From Bacteroidales bacterium M5 (lineage in GTDB: Bacteria; Bacteroidota; Bacteroidia; Bacteroidales; Muribaculaceae), in contig LUJP01000036.1 of NCBI GenBank assembly GCA_001689535.1, forward strand, positions 1 through 10,008: 10,008 nucleotides of DNA. Direction: 5' to 3'. Position numbers and translations under genes: made by a program. This document shows, one piece after another, positions 7,087-10,008 of this stretch (positions within the stretch are counted from its first letter, which is position 1; the number at the start of each line of letters is the position of its first letter). The notes under the pieces are model-generated. The model ran no database searches, was not told the DNA's origin, and saw only the letters and a list, made by a program, of their open reading frames with translations.

Positions 7087-9369
7087 ATGAACAAGAGACT
7101 TCGACACTTATTGTTGCCGGTATCGGCCGCAGCGGTTCTGCTGGCAGGCTGTACGTCGGAAGCCCCCTGGCATTTCGCCACCGACTACCTTGACGTGACG
7201 GTAGACGGCCGCGGATATATCACCGGGCTTAAGAACAGCACCGTAGACAACGCGCCCGAGCTGAGCCCGGCCGACAAACCCTCGCCGCTGCTCACCCTCT
7301 ACAACAGCACCGACTCCACCTGGCACTATCCCGCCGAGGCGAGCTATAGCCGCCTCACCAAGGTGATGAAACTGAAGTATGATGACGGCATGGAGGCCGA
7401 AGTGAAAATAGAGCCATGCGGAAAATATCTGCGCATGGAACTTGTGGACCTCAAGGCTCCCGAAGGCATCGATGCCGCTCAGTGGGGTTCGGTCCACACC
7501 AACATCACCAACCTGCTGGGCGAAGTAATAGGCGTGGCCCGCGACACCTCCGATGTCAATAACTACGCCGTGGGACTGCTCGCGCTTGACGACAACACCC
7601 TCGGCTGCACCGCCGACCTCGACGCCGACGCCGCTCCCTTCGAATACATAATCCACACGCCCGACCCCGTGCGCTTCCCGCTGCCCGACTCGCTTTACGA
7701 GGGCCAGCGCTTCTCCCTGGGTGGCAACGGCATAAGCGACGTGGCATTCTATGCCCACAAAGAGCCCTACTACCGCATAATGTACGGCAACGCCGCAACA
7801 GTGGACAGCCTGGGCCGCATATCCATCCAGTACTCCACACGCGACCGCTCGCGCCGCCGCACCATAGCCTACTCGCTTATTCCCCACATGGAGGCCAATA
7901 TCCCCAACCACATAGAGGTTGAGCCGATAGAAGGCGTGGGTATGATAGGGTCGAAGGTGGCCCTCTGGGGCAGCCCCGACTCCACGGCGCTGATGGACGT
8001 GATTCAGGACATAGTGATAAAGGAAGGCCTGCCCCACCCCACCATCAACGGCAAGTGGATTAAGGACCCCACGGCCTACAAACCCGACGTGATGGTGCGC
8101 GGCACGGAATTCGACAGCATAATCGACCATACCTCGGGAATGGGCTATGCGGCTATCTATGCCTACAACCAGTTCCTGCACCCCGACCGCGCCAACGGCG
8201 GATATGTCGACGGCCCGGACCATGAGAAGAAGCCCTTCAAGCTCAAATCGGGCGATCTCTCGCACAAGGAGTTTGCCGACAAGGCAGCCGAGAAGGGCGT
8301 GCTGCTGGGCCGCGTTACCATCACCAACTCGATGGCTCCCGGCACCTCCGACGTGGTTCCCGCGCCCAGCGACAGCATCTGCTATCAGCTGCGCCGCGCC
8401 CTCGCCGCCGACATATCGGCCACCGACACTGTGATAAGAGTGGACAACCCGCTTTACATGGACGAGATAGGCAGCTGGGAAGGACACTGCCAGAGCCTCA
8501 ACATAATAAAGATAGGCAAGGAGCTGATACACTATCTGGGAGTGTCGGGCGACACACTGCTCAACGTAACCCGCGGCTACTGGGGCACCACCCCCTCGGC
8601 CCACAAGGCCGGCGATGTGCTCGACAAGACACAGGTGACCATCAACTACGGCTACGACGGCCTCATTCCCAACATGGCCCTTCAGGACCTCATGGCCGAC
8701 AACTACGGCCAGATGGCTGCCAACAGCGGCATTACCCACTTCGACCTCGACGGCCAGGAATTCCTCTTCAACCAGGGCCACGGCTACTATTCGGTGAAGC
8801 GCTTCATGCGCCGCATGTTCCAGAAAGCAGCCGAACTGGGCGTGCCTTATCTGCGGGTGGGAGGCGCCACCCTCTCGGAAGGCTCCTGGCACTACCAGAG
8901 CTTCTGGAACGTGGGCGGCGGCAAGGCCATGTATGATATCGACACCCGCGAATGGGGCAGCGCCACAAGCGAGGGCAAGGACATACGCGACGTTGCTTAT
9001 GCCAACTACTTCCCCGCCACCTTCGGCTCGAACTTCGAGATAGGCCCCGACTCTAAGGTTGAGGACTACAACCACGTGGAGGCAACCTCAATCGGCCACG
9101 GCGCCATCTACTACATGCCTATGTCGCCCTCGGTGATCGGCTCCGCTCCGCAGCGCGATGAAATAATCGCCACCATAGCCACGTGGGAACGCGCCAGAGC
9201 CGCCAATGCCTTCCCCCGCTGTGTGCGCCGCGAGATGATGAATCCCGCCTACGACTGGACCATCGAGGAGACAGACGGCGGCAAAGCCTGGCTGCTCCAC
9301 CGCAAAGGCGGCAACCGTCCTGACCACACTTACCAGCTGAAGCCCTCATCGTCAATCCCCACCATTTGA
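7087..9369 (+). CDS. Large lipoprotein, putative TIM-barrel glycoside-hydrolase-like protein of a PUL
   Basis: The 760-aa product has a lipoprotein signal peptide with lipobox LAGC (19-22, lipidated C22), so it is anchored in a membrane, probably at the surface given its SusCD neighbours. The N-terminal region (about 28-290) looks beta-rich, starting DYLDVTVDGRGYITGLKN. The central and C-terminal part resembles a TIM barrel, with an acidic cluster THFDLDGQEF (D553, D555, E558) and a second acidic site ATLSEGSW (E598) spaced as possible catalytic strands. Between them, about 440-512, lies a small module with IKIGKELIHYLG and VTRGYWGTTPSAHKAGD, a pattern I associate with small beta modules inserted in carbohydrate-active or phage tail proteins. 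I cannot assign a CAZy family. Position 161 bases after susD suggests the catalytic arm of the locus. Third codon positions are strongly C/G-rich, more than in susC. Hydrolase activity is inference. Confidence 0.6.
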   Translation: MNKRLRHLLLPVSAAAVLLAGCTSEAPWHFATDYLDVTVDGRGYITGLKNSTVDNAPELSPADKPSPLLTLYNSTDSTWHYPAEASYSRLTKVMKLKYDDGMEAEVKIEPCGKYLRMELVDLKAPEGIDAAQWGSVHTNITNLLGEVIGVARDTSDVNNYAVGLLALDDNTLGCTADLDADAAPFEYIIHTPDPVRFPLPDSLYEGQRFSLGGNGISDVAFYAHKEPYYRIMYGNAATVDSLGRISIQYSTRDRSRRRTIAYSLIPHMEANIPNHIEVEPIEGVGMIGSKVALWGSPDSTALMDVIQDIVIKEGLPHPTINGKWIKDPTAYKPDVMVRGTEFDSIIDHTSGMGYAAIYAYNQFLHPDRANGGYVDGPDHEKKPFKLKSGDLSHKEFADKAAEKGVLLGRVTITNSMAPGTSDVVPAPSDSICYQLRRALAADISATDTVIRVDNPLYMDEIGSWEGHCQSLNIIKIGKELIHYLGVSGDTLLNVTRGYWGTTPSAHKAGDVLDKTQVTINYGYDGLIPNMALQDLMADNYGQMAANSGITHFDLDGQEFLFNQGHGYYSVKRFMRRMFQKAAELGVPYLRVGGATLSEGSWHYQSFWNVGGGKAMYDIDTREWGSATSEGKDIRDVAYANYFPATFGSNFEIGPDSKVEDYNHVEATSIGHGAIYYMPMSPSVIGSAPQRDEIIATIATWERARAANAFPRCVRREMMNPAYDWTIEETDGGKAWLLHRKGGNRPDHTYQLKPSSSIPTI

Positions 9370-9410
9370 CAAAGCAAGCGATTGTAATTTACAAGATTGC
9401 GCTTAGAAAG

Positions 9411-9446
9411 ATCGTCACCCCACCCACCCGGAGTGACGATTTTTTT
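9411..9446 (+). terminator. Intrinsic terminator of the susCD-lipoprotein operon
   Basis: A perfect 8-bp stem, ATCGTCAC (9411-9418) with GTGACGAT (9433-9440), encloses a C-rich 14-base loop and is followed by T7 (9440-9446). It begins 41 bases beyond the stop codon of the lipoprotein gene. This is a standard plus-strand rho-independent terminator and marks the operon end. Confidence 0.8.
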
Positions 9447-9540
9447 GCAGAGCACCGGGAGTGCCACTGGGGAGGGTCGGCGTCCAGTCGTCCATGACGG
9501 GAATGACAGGCATTCATGGAGCGTGCGCCGAACCGCCAAT
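9447..9540. other. GC-rich, hairpin-bearing intergenic stretch, possible dispersed repeat
   Basis: After the terminator, the sequence stays GC-rich and holds a hairpin at 9492-9519: CCATG and AATG pair with CATT and CATGG around an ACAGG loop, with an ACGGG bulge. It then changes sharply to AT-rich DNA at about 9541. The open minus-strand frame through it has no start context or recognisable domain. Its style resembles the repeat upstream of susC, but no second copy is in this window, so repeat status is unproven. Confidence 0.3.
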
Positions 9541-9590
9541 ATGTTAAATCGTACATTTAGTTTTTTTTCGATATTTTTGCATTCACCCTA

Positions 9591-9621
9591 TTGACACTTA
9601 ACGGTTTAAGCAGTAATTTTG
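9591..9621 (+). promoter_or_regulatory. Candidate promoter (-33 TTG, -7 TAATTTTG)
   Basis: TTG at 9591-9593 lies 20 bases before TAATTTTG at 9614-9621, close to the Bacteroidota consensus TTTG-N17-19-TAnnTTTG. A second -7-like box, TATTTTTG, lies upstream at 9572-9579. It sits in an AT-rich patch just after the operon terminator, so it would start a separate plus-strand transcript near 9626-9628. It is the best promoter match in the window. Confidence 0.55.
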
Positions 9622-9626
9622 CATTG

Positions 9627-9968
9627 CAAACGAAACGGACACGTACAGGGTCGGCCCCGCACCGGGAGACGGATATCATGAATCAAACAAAACACAATTA
9701 TTTGTTTCTCAATACCGTATCCCATTAAGGACGAGTGAATTTCTAACCGGAATCCATTCCTTCCAGCCACCGGCTACGCTCACGCCAGAATAGCGTTCGG
9801 AACCATCCGCCGTTGTCTTTGCGCGACATAGTACACATCGTGTCATGTCCGGCACTGCCGGAGCACACTGTAAGAAAATAGAGCAGTACAATGTTTTGTT
9901 AGACAATATATACTTGAATTTTGGTTATGAGGGAGGTGCGCTTCTGTGAAGAAGTGCACTTTCGTTTT
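9627..9968 (+). ncRNA. Candidate ~340-nt noncoding transcript
   Basis: The stretch lies between a good promoter candidate (9591-9621) and a terminator-like hairpin with a T-rich tail (9936-9968) and holds no credible protein gene; its largest AUG frame with a purine-rich upstream stretch is 16 codons (9678-9728). Internal hairpins include TCCGGC/GCCGGA with a 3-base loop (9848-9862) and GGAAT/ATTCC (9749-9760). I found no hallmarks of tmRNA, RNase P RNA, 6S RNA or SRP RNA. It could be an unannotated small RNA, a decayed gene that kept its promoter, or part of a dispersed intergenic repeat. It ends 12 bases before the right copy of the 29-bp repeat. Confidence 0.3.
9936..9968 (+). terminator. 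Intrinsic-terminator-like hairpin with GTGA tetraloop
   Basis: GTGCGCTTCT (9936-9945) pairs with AGAAGTGCAC (9950-9959) through ten pairs, one of them G-U, around a GTGA tetraloop of the stable GNRA class. Further pairs, partly G-U, extend the base. TTTCGTTTT follows. It would end a plus-strand transcript arising from the promoter at 9591-9621. Confidence 0.6.
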
Positions 9969-9979
9969 AAATGGTCCGT

Positions 9980-10008
9980 GTAAGAGCCGGTTCCCCAATA
10001 TTTGTTAA
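9980..10008 (-). repeat. Right copy of the 29-bp inverted repeat
   Basis: Exact reverse complement of 65-93. It starts 12 bases after the T-rich tail of the terminator hairpin and runs to the last base of the window, so its outer border is unseen. Both copies follow the 3' end of a transcription unit in the same relative orientation. Confidence 0.85.

Noticed and set aside
7108..9075. 655-aa minus-strand frame antisense to the lipoprotein gene
   Set aside because: Its Val/Ala/Gly/His-rich composition is the shadow of the C/G-rich third codon positions of the sense gene; no domain, signal or start context is visible.
9678..9728. 16-codon frame after a purine-rich stretch in the candidate ncRNA
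   Set aside because: It is too short to support as a gene, and Bacteroidota rarely depend on Shine-Dalgarno sites; a leader peptide cannot be excluded.
9..9781. 11-bp direct match CGGCTACGCTC at 9-19 and 9771-9781
   Set aside because: Too short to separate from chance in 10 kb and not aligned with the 29-bp repeat borders.
9709..9906. 65-aa minus-strand frame near the right edge
   Set aside because: No promoter or recognisable domain, and it runs against the promoter/terminator pair on the plus strand.

Overview
The window looks like chromosome from a gut Bacteroidales, most plausibly a Muribaculaceae-type genome. This rests on a SusC/SusD outer-membrane pair followed by a lipoprotein, promoter candidates of the Bacteroidota type (TAnnTTTG -7 box), AT-rich leaders without Shine-Dalgarno sequences, and a GC-rich intergenic repeat whose arms can be read as FFTTGCVSC. 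The family placement is inference; the phylum-level placement is firm.

Layout. Positions 1-104 are the 3' flank of rlmN and hold one copy of a 29-bp sequence that recurs inverted at the right edge (65-93 and 9980-10008). rlmN (23S rRNA/tRNA adenine-C2 methyltransferase) runs on the minus strand, 1142 to 105. About 700 bp then separate it from the divergent operon; this gap holds a long composite inverted repeat (1283-1576, with G9 and poly-T tracts) and a promoter candidate for each flanking gene. On the plus strand follow a SusC-type TonB-dependent transporter (leader from 1845, body to 5142), its SusD-type lipoprotein (5156-6925), a stem-loop, and a 760-aa lipoprotein that resembles a TIM-barrel glycoside hydrolase (7087-9369). 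The last ~640 bp contain a terminator, a hairpin-rich stretch, and an apparent small transcription unit without a convincing ORF (promoter 9591-9621, terminator hairpin 9936-9968).

The genes fit a minimal polysaccharide/glycan utilisation locus: the surface lipoprotein would process a glycan, SusD would bind it, and SusC would import it with TonB energy. No regulator (ECF sigma/anti-sigma, hybrid two-component system, SusR) lies in the window.

The most interesting signal is a run of ten G at 2021-2030. It separates the SusC signal peptide (frame of 1845) from the rest of the transporter (frame of 2002). As written, translation from the only start with a signal peptide ends at 2045; removing one G (or adding two) joins the frames into a 1098-aa SusC. 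The locus therefore looks like a slippage-controlled (phase-variable) transporter captured in the OFF state, unless the tract length is a sequencing error.
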